A DNA stretch of 50,042 bases from Symbiodinium natans. Its lineage: Eukaryota > Sar > Dinophyceae > Suessiales > Symbiodiniaceae. Position numbers and translations under genes: made by a program. Shown in pieces: positions 32,591 to 42,589 of the stretch. The notes under the pieces were generated by a model. The model saw nothing but the letters and a program-made list of their open reading frames with translations, was not told the DNA's origin and did not search any database. Within the stretch, counting starts at the first letter, position 1, and each line of letters begins with the position of its first letter. The stretch lies in assembly GCA_905221605.1 (NCBI GenBank), contig CAJNDS010000931.1, positions 1-50,042 of the forward strand, written 5' to 3'.

Positions 32591-32822
32591 TGTTGAGTGT
32601 CGTGCTTTTAGAGGGTCAAGACTCCATTCTCCCCCCCCTTCCCCCACCATGGGCATCCCCCCGTCCCCAAATCAGGGGGGGGGGGGGGAAGATGCCATGT
32701 TTTGGCATGGTAGCTGCGCAGCAGCCTGCATGTTTGCATACTGCGGCTGGCGAGCTTTGTGTGCACAAAGCTTCAGGTAGTATTTCTCCATGCAGCCAAG
32801 CCTGACCTTCAATGCATCCAAG

Positions 32823-32970
32823 GCAAGACCGACGTGCTGGGTGACAAGTTCGGCGCGTGCGAAGCCACGGATGCTGTGTGCTTCCAGAGGTTGCCCAACG
32901 ACATGGAAGCCGGATACTTGCTGGCCATCGACACTCGGACTTTGCCGTGGGACTCGCATTCTCTTGCCTG
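32823..32970 (+). CDS. Cys-containing exon, unrecognised
   Basis: After CATCCAAG|G the frame encodes KTDVLGDKFGACEATDAVCF and QRLPNDMEAGYLLAIDTRTL, followed by PWDS. Two Cys and mixed strand/helix character suggest a folded extracellular domain, but I cannot name it. Confidence 0.45.
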
Positions 32971-33225
32971 TTCCGGCTAGTCTTGCAAATCAGGTCTTTC
33001 TTTGCTACTGGCATGATGTTTTTTGCCAGAACAAAAGCAGCGACAGATCGCTGAGCGCATGGTGATAGCAGAAGCTTGCATCTTTTGCTTGAAAAAGCAT
33101 CAACCTTGATCCAGCTTGAAACGTAGAACAGCATCATTTGCAGTGACAAGGCTCAGGTTCCCTGATAAACCCCTAAAGCCCTAAACCCTTAAAGCCCTAA
33201 ACCCCGAAACCCTTAAACCCTACAG

Positions 33226-33322
33226 AAGCCCCATAGCCATTGGCACTCCAAGGATGGATTGGACAACCGAAGGATCTGGAGGCACATCCTTTGAGTGCAT
33301 GGGGTATCCCGGCGCTCGAGGT
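33226..33322 (+). CDS. Exon candidate
   Basis: After CCCTACAG the frame encodes SPIAIGTPRMDWTTEGSGGT and SFECMGYPGAR, ending at GAG|GTGGTG. The acceptor directly abuts a telomere-like CCCTAAA tract (33165-33225). Unrecognised. Confidence 0.4.
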
Positions 33323-33371
33323 GGTGTTTAGGGTTGAGGGGTGTTAGAAAGTGGTGCGCTCACCTATTCGA

Positions 33372-33530
33372 GCCCCTCCGAAACACACCGGATTCCGGAA
33401 AAGTATGGTTTTTTGTCCCGTGGAAAAATGCGAACCTGTGCAAAACTAAAGGCTTCATCATGCCCGTGATTCTGGAGGCTCCCGATATGAGCCCGAAGCT
33501 GCTAGAATACTTTACGGGTTACTTGCACTG
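33372..33530 (+). CDS. Exon candidate
   Basis: The frame encodes SGKVWFFVPWKNANLCKTKG and FIMPVILEAPDMSPKLLEYF. Protein-like, with no firm borders and no recognised domain. Confidence 0.35.
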
Positions 33531-33813
33531 TGTTTTACACTTTCTATAGCTTTCTTACCCTTATGTGCTCAACCCGGGCATGGCTACGGCAGTGGACATT
33601 CATAATGACTTGCCTTCCTTTACGCTTTATTTGCATGTCAATTCAAACACGATTCAGAGGATTCCCGTAACAGAACAGGGCACTTCTTACGTTTAGGCTG
33701 CCCCCAGCTTCGACTCGGCGGGTCCGCAATAGGGACATTCCTGAGTCCGAGAACAATAAGGACTCGATTTAAAGGCCGTTAGAGAAGGATTGCTTCTTAG
33801 TTTGGCATCTGCA

Positions 33814-33937
33814 TGTTGCTTCTAACGGACGGCACCACTAACGCTGGAAGGTTCACCCACGAGGACGTGAGTCTCGCCGCCTTCGAAGCATTGCGGACGC
33901 TTGTGCAAGAAATCAAGATTTCTGGTTGTTCACGATT
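33814..33937 (+). CDS. Exon candidate
   Basis: The frame encodes LLLTDGTTNAGRFTHEDVSL and AAFEALRTLVQEIKISG. The LLLTDGTTN strand recalls the 'TDG' turn of von Willebrand A domains, but the rest of such a domain is not seen, so no domain is called. The antisense frame over 33797-33982 is a likely shadow. Confidence 0.35.
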
Positions 33938-33954
33938 GGCGTTTTGGGCTCGGG

Positions 33955-34030
33955 CTTTCGGGTTTAGGGCATAGGGCGTCAAGGTCTAGGGTTTCGGGTT
34001 CGGAGTGTAGGGTTTTTGGTTTAGGGTATT
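33955..34030. repeat. TTTAGGG-like remnants
   Basis: Degenerate TTTAGGGCATAGGG and GTAGGGTTT units, here in TTTAGGG orientation on the + strand, opposite to most others in the window. Confidence 0.65.
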
Positions 34031-34829
34031 GGCGTTTTGAGCAGGAGGCTTTTGGGAGCTTCTGCAGTCAAATCCCTTTTTGTGAAACTCAGCATTGACA
34101 TGCCCGCAGCGATTGTAGTTCTTGTCGGAGCTCTGAAGATTCGTACGCACTGCTATCCCAATGATCTCTGACCTCAACTCTGCCGAAAAGGATGCCTTAA
34201 AGGAACCCTTGAGACCTCAACTGCCGAAGGGATGGCAAGACCATGGAGGGCCTCGAGGGGATCTCTTGGGAGCCGGAAGTGCCCTAGCCGCGGTGAGACG
34301 AAAAAGACGAAAACCTGATGTTCTGAGGCTGTTTTCTGCCCTCCATGAGTCGGAAATCGGATGGTGACATAGGTGTTTTGTCTGTGCCACGCTATTGGGG
34401 TGGTATACTAGCCTGTGCGGCAACATTGGGGGCAAGAGGGAGCGCGGATGGCTTCAGCTGCCGGGTCGTTAAGAGCACCCCGAAAAGCTCCACATGAAAC
34501 GGCTCAGTCCCGACAACTCCCAAGAATTCGTCTTCCTTCTTAGCTGATTGCTGTCAATCGGTGCATACATCTCACGAATCGGAGTGCTCCTGCATTCTCT
34601 ACAGAAGATCCCTGAGTTTAGGGGTTAGAGCTGTGACATGCCGTGAGATTTCAACTAAAATCCTCATCGCAAGTTGCGACTTGCCCCCCAACACTGTACC
34701 CCCTGGGCCAGGCGTTGAAGGGCACCAAGACGCAGGAGAAGCAGCAGCACTTCATGCAACTTACCTGTGAACATGTTGAGCCGGGCCAGCGCGATGTCAG
34801 TCTGACTCAAGGCCGGGGTTAAGCCCAGA

Positions 34830-34877
34830 TTTTGACAGCATTTGCAACGCAAGGCTTTGACCCTGGAGCTGTGCAGG
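34830..34877 (+). CDS. Short exon candidate
   Basis: Encodes ILTAFATQGFDPGAVQ and ends at a consensus CAG|GTGAGT donor. The preceding acceptor is CCCAG. The longer antisense frame 34664-35170 is not supported by composition. Confidence 0.4.
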
Positions 34878-34967
34878 TGAGTGTTGAAACACGGCAAGAC
34901 TTTATTGGATACTAGCAGCAGTGTTGGCCAATCTTTTTCGAAGTCTTTGCTGCGCACTTGCAAGAGA

Positions 34968-35077
34968 CTCAAGGTACCACCGGAAAGGTGACACGAAGAG
35001 CTTCCTGCTGGACCACGACGGCAGTGGCTGCGAATCCACGTTGCTCTTTGATTGCATGGGAGCACGCTGTGCAAGGT
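34968..35077 (+). CDS. Exon candidate
   Basis: Encodes RYHRKGDTKSFLLDHDGSGC followed by ESTLLFDCMGARC, ending at AG|GTGCGC. The DHDGSG sequence resembles an EF-hand loop start only superficially; the Cys suggest an extracellular domain. Unrecognised. Confidence 0.4.
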
Positions 35078-35339
35078 GCGCCGGAAAGCCATAGGGACAG
35101 CAGCGGCCTTCTGTTGCCCCGGAAGCTCAGCATGCTCAGCAAGGGCATTCACCGTCCGCCATGGTCCCAAACAAGAAATATGATTCCATCTGTCGGCCCT
35201 GATGACCGTGCATGAATACTACACTGATGGATCTGCCTTGAATTGGTTGTCAACATTTGCCATGTGTAAATGCTAAGTCAGGTCCTTCGCACGATTCACA
35301 ACCTTTTAGCAATCACCTAGAGCCTGCGATATAACGGTG

Positions 35340-35535
35340 ATTCGAGTAGCAAACGTCACCCAGAACACCCAGCTCCGAAGCAACTCGACTCGGGGCTCCC
35401 ATCGCCCGAGGTACATGGGGCCGCCACAGAAAGAGACACAGTTGCAACTTAGCCGTGGGGCAGGTCTTGCTTTCCCGAAGCAGTGCTTTGCAGCTGCTCC
35501 AGATATTCCTGGGCGTGTCCTCTTCGCACCCGCAG
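35340..35535 (+). CDS. Exon candidate
   Basis: The frame encodes QLQLSRGAGLAFPKQCFAAA and PDIPGRVLFAPAG, with a donor at GCAG|GTGACA. The first third is less convincing. No domain recognised. From 35540 to 36030 no exon is supported. Confidence 0.35.
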
Positions 35536-36029
35536 GTGACACGCATTCTACACACTCAGCTGATTTGTGTTGGCACCAGGGCTGCCATATTCAGGAATTC
35601 TCAGTTTCGAGCCGCACTTGATAGCACAAACCCAAACCTGCTGATGCTTTTGGGTGGCTCGGCAAAATGTGGCAAGGCCGCATAGCTTGATGAGACGCCG
35701 ACACACCTTTCAGGGTGCCTCATATGAATTTTAAAGTTGCTGCCGTGTCTGCGTCTTTGCGATTCTAAGGAGAGCCCAAGGCGCACCGTGGAATCTGGGA
35801 GTCTTTGGGTTGTTGCGTTGTTTGGTCCAGACGTCATGTGTCGGGATGCTTGCAAGAATGTTGAGCTTCAGACGATGCTAAAGCTGCGAAATGCTGAAAA
35901 ACTGCCTGAAGCCTTGAGGCCATCAACTCTTAGACACGTTGGCTCCAGGTGTGGGCTCTTGGAACGGAAGGCCTATGTTTGGGCATTTTATTGATGTACT
36001 GCTTTATTCTTACCATGCTTATTGGTATT

Positions 36030-36420
36030 GATATTATCATTATTTTTCTTCTGCTTCTTGATACTTTGGATATTCATAAATTATTCAGTCAAAGAATTCA
36101 GCAGCTAACTAATTTAAGTAGTCTTTCATTTATTTGATTGATTCACAAATGAGTTAATTGGTAAGTCAACTAAGTACCTAACTGACTAATTAGTTGACTC
36201 ATTCATTGCTTAACTACTTAGTTGATTCGTCAGCTTATTAGTTTACCAAATTAGCTATCTAATTGATGAACCGGCCAATCAATCAATTAATTAGTTAGTA
36301 AATGAATTCCAAAAATCATTAATTTCGAATTGCATTAGTAATAAATGAATTAGTTAACGAATCAATTCACAGACTAACTTCATATTAAAAACTAACAGGC
36401 ACTTGATGAACCTACGTGTT
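36030..36420. repeat. AT-rich degenerate tetramer/octamer tract
   Basis: TTAGTTGA, AATTAGTT and TCAATTAA-type words repeat imperfectly for nearly 400 bases. Much more AT-rich than the flanks. No gene. Confidence 0.75.
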
Positions 36421-36512
36421 TACTATTCATTCTATTTCTTTTGGGTGGGGGGGGCGCCTGCGGGCGGGGTGGTCGTTTTCAATTTTTGTTGGTTCGTTTC
36501 TTGTTTTTTGAA

Positions 36513-37880
36513 GGAAACCTGTATTTTCGAGAGGCTTGACTGGCACATAGGTGCTTTCTGCACATGTTTGTAGGAAAAACCTAGGGGAACCCGAATCTTC
36601 GAGAGTTTTGACTGGCACAAGCCTGCTTTCCGCACCATCCTAGTGGGCCAAGTGGGAAAACCCACTGTGGATGGAGGAAATCTTGCGGGCGCAAGGTGCA
36701 TAACATTGTCCCCGCGCCCCCTTTTCTAGCATTGCGGCGAAAAGCAGAGTTTCAGGATTAGGCCTAATGACACACATCTTGCACTGCCCCCATCGTGACA
36801 ATCACCAATGTTAAAAAGGGGGTTTGGGGTTGGCGTCAGGCGGTGTGTTTGGAGCAGATCAAGAGGGTGGTGCAAGATTTCCTCCATCCACTGTAGGAAA
36901 ACCTCGACCTTCGAGAGTTTTGAAGTCTTGCGAAGGAAGGGAGAAGGGAAGGAAAGAAGGAGGAACGCAAGGAAGGAAGGACCCTTGCCTGGAGCCCAGG
37001 ATCTTGCATATTGGACCCCACTTCTACTACGACGGTCAGCAGGAACACGTAGAGGCAGTTCAGGTGTTTCCGAATTCAACGCATGGTTTTGCTATTTTCC
37101 CCATACTTAGGGCAAGCCCCAATAGAATCAATAGAAGGACGGAGAACAGGAGCCTACAAATTGGAGTTCCGCTTTGACCAAGTGGAGTTCCAAAATGACA
37201 TGACGCAAAACAGGATCTTGCAGATAAAAATTTCCTCATAGCTTGATTGAAAATCCAGGATCCTGCAACTTGGAGTAAAGGTTGGACAAAACAAGCAAGA
37301 TTGAACGCAAAACCAGCATGCACGTCAGGACTTTCAATAGTTTGGTGTAAAACAAGATCAGTTTCCCCAAAAACACGTCGCAAAGCATGAGGTTTTTCCT
37401 ACGAAGATGGTGGTGTTCCCCTCCCCACCCCGGCCGAACCGGGCTAGGCCAAACAATGTTCAAGATCGCCCTTTGATGCTCCGCACCCTTGCTGCTGCAC
37501 TCGTTTATGTCGAAATGTGGGGCAAAGGTACCAATTTGCACACATGGGAGTCTTTTGCAGCAATTGTCGGAGCGGCCCAATGCAGAGAATCTTTGTTGCC
37601 ACCCTCGATAGAACACTTAGATAGCACTGTTGGAACCTTGAAACCATCTTCGTAGGAAAACCCGAAAACCCCATATCCCCAAACCCTGAAGCCTGCAAGA
37701 ACCTATGCCTCTCGAGGTGCTGCCAAATCTGCAAACCGCTAGACTTTTTTGTGGGTGTAGGGCTCCTGCGAAAATAGGTTCTAAGGGGTTTTGGTTTCTT
37801 GGGTTTTGGGGGGGATTTAGGGGGTAGGATTACACGATCGGGTGCGGAAAGCACGATTGTGCCAGTCAACACTCTCGAAT
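36513..37880. repeat. Inverted-repeat family with TTCGAGAG...TGACTGGCACA motif
   Basis: The motif around CGAGAGTTTTGACTGGCACA occurs in direct orientation at about 36527 and 36598 (with GCTTTCCGCACC after it) and inverted at about 37838-37880. A partial direct copy (CTTCGAGAGTTTTGAAGTCT) is near 36910. Within it a second inverted pair, TTTTCCTACGAAGATGG (37389-37407) and its complement (37646-37664), brackets 240 bases. Antisense frames over 36427-36701 and 37236-37872 are repeat by-products. No transposase seen. Confidence 0.7.
37002..37062 (+). CDS. Exon candidate inside repeat region
   Basis: After GAGCCCAG|G the frame encodes ILHIGPHFYYDGQQEHVEAV plus Q and ends at CAG|GTGTTT. Protein-like; unrecognised. 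Confidence 0.35.
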
Positions 37881-38540
37881 AATTCAGGTTTTCCTAGGAA
37901 CAATCAAGGGATCGGAGCAACAAAAAGCACAAACTGCCAGCCTCTTGGAACCCTTGTGGACCTGAAGCCTTTCTTGCCCGTGACTGGAAAGGTGCTCTGC
38001 TGTCGGCTTGGACCATGGCCTTACACTCTACTACCGCAGCATACCTGCCGCTCGGGCCATACCTTCAAGAGGTTTGAGTTTCATTGCAGAACGAGACACT
38101 AGAATTGATGCTCACCGTCACTGGTGATCGCTGTAGACTCGGCCGCTGTTGATTGCTATATTCCAGGAACGGCAGCAGTAGACAGGCAAACGTGTATGTT
38201 CACATCGCTCGTACGAAGGAAGCACGCACTTACAGTGTACTTGGGCATGCACCGAAAAGGCATGGCCAGCAGCTAATGAGCTCACAATTTCGGCCCACTT
38301 CGGCTCCGTCTTCTGGGCCACGGTAGCGTAGTAGCCTTCCAAGGAGACCCTGAAGCCCTGAGTTCAAAAGTCGAAGACTACCTTCAACGGAGCCTGCTTA
38401 CTTCTCGTATGTCAGCTGAGCTAGATGTGTTTAGGCCAGGTTTTTGCCTCGATTTTGCACAGATCGTCTTGCACAGGCATGTAGCAGGTTCATAAACCTT
38501 ACAGCCAGCAACGCCTGACCTGTTGCACCCAAGTAGGAGG

Positions 38541-38878
38541 TGCCAAAAGAGCTCGGTAGGGCAGTTCGGAACGGAAGCCCTCGCACGCAGACAACGACAA
38601 CGACCACGACATCGACAACGACTTCGATAACGACTACGTCAACGACTACATCAACATCAACAACCACGTCAACCACAACATCAACATCAACAACGACGTC
38701 AACCACAACATCAACGAAAACGACTACATCGACAACGACTACATCGACAACGACTACCTCAACGACAACCGTAACGACAACGTCCACATTAACGACAACG
38801 GTTACGGAGAATGGCTGCGCTTGTCCAGCTTCGAAATGGAAGGGCTCCCGCAACAGCGACAATTTTTGGCTGTGGCCT
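38541..38878 (+). CDS. Thr-rich mucin-like linker exon, copy A
   Basis: The frame runs from PKELGRAVRNGSPRTQ into about 75 residues made almost only of Thr and Ser (ACN codons), then ENGCACPASKWKGSRNSDNF and WLWPQ. Thr/Ser stretches of this sort are typical heavily O-glycosylated spacers of secreted proteins. The flanks match the exon at 41246-41368, which lacks the Thr stretch. The antisense Val/Asp-rich frame 38431-38862 is a mirror image of the repeat. The donor is uncertain (CCTCA|GTTTTT). Confidence 0.75.
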
Positions 38879-38989
38879 CAGTTTTTCCCCACCCTCGGTG
38901 TGGGGTTGTTAGATTTTAAACTCAACTCTTCTCCTTGCCCGGAACTCTCCTCCTCGCCCGGTCTACTCCTCAACCTGTCCCTGGGCCCA

Positions 38990-39345
38990 ACTCTAGAGTG
39001 TCCCAGAGTGTCCCCGAAGTGCCCAGCCTTTAGTGCCCAACGCCAGATATTTTTTTGGAGTGCCCCCCGCCCGCCCCGAAAATTCCTCAGCCCCAAAGTC
39101 TCCCTGGAGTGCCCAACCCCAGAGTTTTTTCTGGAGTGCCCAACCCGAGTGTCCCCGAGTGCCCAGCCCCAGAGTCTCCCTGGAGTGCCCAACCTCAGAG
39201 TCTCCTGGAGTGCCTAACCCCCAAAGTGTCCCCGGAGTGCCCAGCCCCAGAGTCTCCCTACAGGCCCAACCCCAGAGTCTCGTGCCCAACCCCAGAGTGT
39301 CCCCGGAGTGCCCAACCCCAGAGTATCTCTACCAAGAGAGGGTGT
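38990..39345. repeat. Minisatellite, about 30 bp CCCCAGAGTCTCCCTGGAGT units
   Basis: About ten imperfect units of GTGCCCAACCCCAGAGTCTC / CCCTGGAGTGCCCAGCCCC lie in the intron between the Thr-rich exon and the exon at 39384. It is absent from copy B at 41.3 kb. Long open frames on both strands are by-products. Confidence 0.88.
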
Positions 39346-39383
39346 GGATGTTCGAAGTAAAATAATTGTTTTGTTTTCTCTAG

Positions 39384-39547
39384 GTGCAGGCGCCTGCTCC
39401 ATCCATCAGTTAGGTTTTGCAATGCCAAGCAAGATCACGTCATACATGCTGCACTCAGAGACTGGTGCACAGAAGTGCTGCGGCAATCGCAAACTGGCCC
39501 GGATCCAGACCTATCTGCGGCTGGACCATGTGTCGTATGAGTCAGAT
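39384..39547 (+). CDS. Cys-containing exon of LamG-type gene, copy A only
   Basis: Acceptor TTCTCTAG|G, donor GAT|GTGTGT. It encodes GACSIHQLGFAMPSKITSYM, LHSETGAQKCCGNRKLARIQ and TYLRLDHVSYESD. Three Cys, including a CC pair. There is no counterpart in the shorter copy B. Domain unrecognised. Confidence 0.6.
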
Positions 39548-39567
39548 GTGTGTAGAGTGCCTTTGCA

Positions 39568-40515
39568 AGAGCGCGCGGCCTGGCACCGATTCCTGGCATT
39601 GATGACAGTGTGTCTCGTGAGGTTGGATGCAAGGAGGATGAGCCGTTCAATGACCCTTGCATTCTTCTACAAGGCCTGTGGTCGTTAAAACCTTGGGTCG
39701 GGCTTTATGTTGATTCACTGGTTTGTTCGTCAGGCGGATGCCGGTGCTGCACACTTTACGAACTACCTGATGTGGTCGTCGAGGACGTCGATGTTCATCA
39801 ACGGTGCTGGAACCAAGCTCGAGTTGCTGTGCAACCCTCATGGTGTTCACCATCGCAAATCAGGTCAACATTCCTCGATACGCGATGGTAAGTGGCACGA
39901 GCTTGTCTTTGTTTTCGATGGAGGGACCGTGAATGTTTACATCGACGGTACCTCAGTCTTTCGGCACTCCCAGTGCAGTAGTTTCCTCCAGAACTGGCGG
40001 TTTGGCAACCACGCGTGCGAGATCTCCAAGATGACTTTGTGGAACCGCAAGCTCCAAGCAGGGGAGATCACGGGGAGCCAGGCAAGAGATTCGAAATATC
40101 CTGGAAATATCGCACCTGCAAAATTCTGCCATCTCTGTTAGAAGAACCCAAGAAGCACGAAGAAACCACAAGAAGCCGAAATGTTACGACAGCCAGGCAA
40201 CGTGCGAGGCTCACAGCGGATTGTATTCCCAGTACCTGATGGCGGACAGGAGAGACCGGAAGCGGAACGGCCCTGACCTCTCCGTATCAGGCCCGGGGTC
40301 ACTCAAGGTTAGCTGAATCTTCCAGCTTTGGGTTGGGGATGTCCAAACTCTACACCCGTCATCGTACATTATTCCGGGGTATGTCTAGCTTTGAGCCTTT
40401 GTTTGACCTCGGCGGAGTCCGCTGCCATAGTCGAGGATCCGAAGCATGACAGAGAGCCCCTCAGGTGGAAGCTTTGGACGAACCAGCTGCGGAGCCAGCC
40501 ACTCAAGAACTGTAA
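39568..40515 (+). CDS. LamG-like gene 3' end, copy A (with stop)
   Basis: Proposed exons: about 39576-39633 (DDSVSREVGCK, possible GA donor), 39734-40081, 40173-40307, 40465-40515. The second is a LamG/concanavalin-like segment: AHFTNYLMWSSRTSMFINGA, then IRDGKWHELVFVFDGGTVNV, YIDG and CEISKMTLWNRKLQAGEITG; it ends at CAG|GCAAGA. The third has two Cys (KCYDSQATCEAHSGLYSQ). The last is VEALDEPAAEPATQEL and stop TAA. All are phase 0. If 39634-39733 were instead coding (as the unbroken frame of copy B allows), copy A would carry a TAA and a 7-base frameshift. Confidence 0.7.
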
Positions 40516-40684
40516 GAACTGTGGACAAGTATCAAGTAACCCTAAGCAGCCGGCTTCGAGCCCCGAGACATGCCAATATCTTTTCCTCGATCGCAAATAT
40601 CTTTAGGCTTTGTTTGCCAAGATGCATATTGTGAGTAAGTTGGAAATGTAAGGAGGTGTGTGTACCTACGAATCCTACGAATGC

Positions 40685-41190
40685 AGGAATGTCTGACTAC
40701 ATGCATGCGTGCATGCATGTATGCATGCATGCATGCATACCTGAATGTATGTATGCATGCATGCATGTATGCATGCATGTATGTATTTGTGAATGTATTG
40801 ATGCATATGAATGTATTTCCCCAAGCAGGAACCGTTTGGGGTCCTCTCCTCAGAAAAAGGAAGAGTCACGCGCTTGGCCAGATTCGTGTCACGCGGCTGA
40901 GTCCGGGGTCCCCCACGGTCTCCGATCATGAGCGACAAGGGCCGGGCTGGGTGGGCATCACGCGGTGCGGGTCCGTGGTTCCATGGTCTCCGGTCATGAG
41001 CGACAGGGTCACGCGCTAGACCAGATGTCACGCGGTTGGGTCCGTGGTCTCGAATGGTGATCAAGAGCGATGTCACGCGGTTTGGGTCCGTGGTCCCCCA
41101 TGATCTCCGTGTATGTATGCATGCATATATGTATATATATATATATACATAGATATATATGTATATATCGATATATGCATAGGTATATGT
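40685..41190. repeat. ATGC microsatellite, GTCACGCGGT minisatellite and TA tract
   Basis: (ATGC)n/(ATGT)n at about 40690-40812. Then 60-90 base irregular units containing GTCACGCGGTTGGGTCCGTG and GATCATGAGCGACAAGGG at about 40865-41105. Then (TA)n at 41125-41175. This is the spacer between the stop of copy A and the start of copy B. Confidence 0.85.
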
Positions 41191-41245
41191 CTCTGTTTAT
41201 GTTTATGTGCCAGTCCATGACAGTGCTAGCCAAATATTTGTCACC

Positions 41246-41368
41246 TATGTCAAAGGAGCTTGTTAAGACAATTTGGAACGAGAGCCCTCGTGCCAAGGCA
41301 ACGAGTGCGAGCTGTACTTGTCCAGATTCGAAATGGGGTGGTTACCGCAACAACGACAATTTTTGGCC
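41246..41368 (+). CDS. Copy B counterpart of the Thr-rich linker exon, without the Thr run
   Basis: The frame encodes SKELVKTIWNESPRAKATSA followed by SCTCPDSKWGGYRNNDNFWP and WPEL, then a GT donor (GTGCTTGG). It aligns with 38541-38878 on both sides of the missing Thr/Ser stretch. This supports the exon call in both places. Confidence 0.65.
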
Positions 41369-41414
41369 GTGGCCTGAATTGGTGCTTGGGGTTCTGTATA
41401 GGTTCAAGAGCACG

Positions 41415-42575
41415 CTGCCTGGCACCGATTCCTGGCACCGATGACAGTGTGTCTCGTGAGGTTGGATGCAAGGAGCATGAAATGACCCTTGCATTCTTCT
41501 ACAAGGCCTGTGGTCGTCAAAACTCTGGGTCGGGCTTTATGTTGATTCACTGGTTTGTTCGTCAGGCGGATGCCGGTGCTGCACACTTTACGAACTACCT
41601 GATGTGGTCGTCGAGGACGTCGATGTTCATCAACGGTGCTGGAACCAAGCTCGAGTTGCTGTGCAACCCTCATGGTGTTCACCATCGCAAATCAGGTCAA
41701 CATTCCTCGATACGCGATGGTAAGTGGCACGAGCTTGTCTTTGTTTTGGATGGAGGGACCGTGAATGTTTACATCGACGGTACCTCAGTCTTTCGGCACT
41801 CCCAGTGCAGCAGTTTCCTCCAGAACTGGCGGTTTGGCAACCACGCGTGCGAGATCTCCAAGATGACTTTGTGGAACCGCAAGCTCCAAGCAGGGGAGAT
41901 CACGGGGAGCCAGGCAAGAGATTCGAAATATCCTGGAAATATCGCACCTGCAAAATTCTGCCATCTCTGTTAGAAGAACCCAAGAAGCTTACGACCCTCA
42001 GATTACTAAACTGCCGAATTCCACGTCGCCTATCCCGTCCATGGAGCAGTCCTACTAGCGCGCTTGCCTCCACGAAGAAACCAAAAGAAGCCGAAACGAC
42101 AGCCAGGCAACGTGCGAGGCTCACAGCGGATTGTATTCCCAGTACCTGATGGCGGACAGGAAAGACCAGAAGCGGAACGGCCCTGACCTCTCCGTATCAG
42201 GCCCGGGGTCACTCAAGGTTAGCTGAATCTTCCAGCTTTGGGTTGGGGATGTCCAAACTCTACACCCGTCATCGTACATTATTCCGGGGTATGTCTAGCT
42301 TTCAGCCTTTGTTTGACCTCGGCGGAGTCCGCTGCCATAGTCGAGGATCCGAAGCATGACAGAGAGCCCCTCAGGTGGAAGCTTTGGAGCAGCAAGCTGC
42401 AACTAGCGACTTGAATCAATTCGCAAGGGATGGACAAAGCACAATTGATGGAAGGGCCGTGACATACTTGTCAGTGGCACATCATGGAGTAACAATGCTG
42501 TTGATCCTTCATGGTCCCAATCAGCAAGGCCTGGCTGGAACGTCAACTCACCGCTGGCGGAGCCCGGCATCTTAG
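41415..42575 (+). CDS. LamG-like gene 3' end, copy B
   Basis: Proposed exons: about 41415-41472, 41566-41913 (348 bases, same length as copy A and differing at about two bases, one giving Phe to Leu), 42059-42217, and 42375 onward. The third exon has lost five bases (TGTTA) relative to copy A, which would shift its frame. An 84-base insertion just upstream, however, supplies a CTACTAG acceptor at 42058 that restores phase 0 over exactly 53 codons (RACLHEETKRSRNDSQATCE...). The terminal exon begins VEAL like copy A but diverges after 42388 and stops at 42573-42575. Confidence 0.6.
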
Positions 42576-42589
42576 CATGACAGGCAGGG

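Noticed and set aside
33814-33937. von Willebrand A domain
   Set aside because: Only the LLLTDGTTN strand resembles it; no MIDAS DxSxS motif or other strands are visible nearby.
34664-35170. 168-codon minus-strand frame
   Set aside because: Short plus-strand segments with splice signals overlap it, and its composition is not protein-like; no family match.
38431-38862. Minus-strand Val/Asp-rich frame
   Set aside because: Mirror of the Thr-rich ACN codon run on the plus strand, whose flanks are conserved in copy B.
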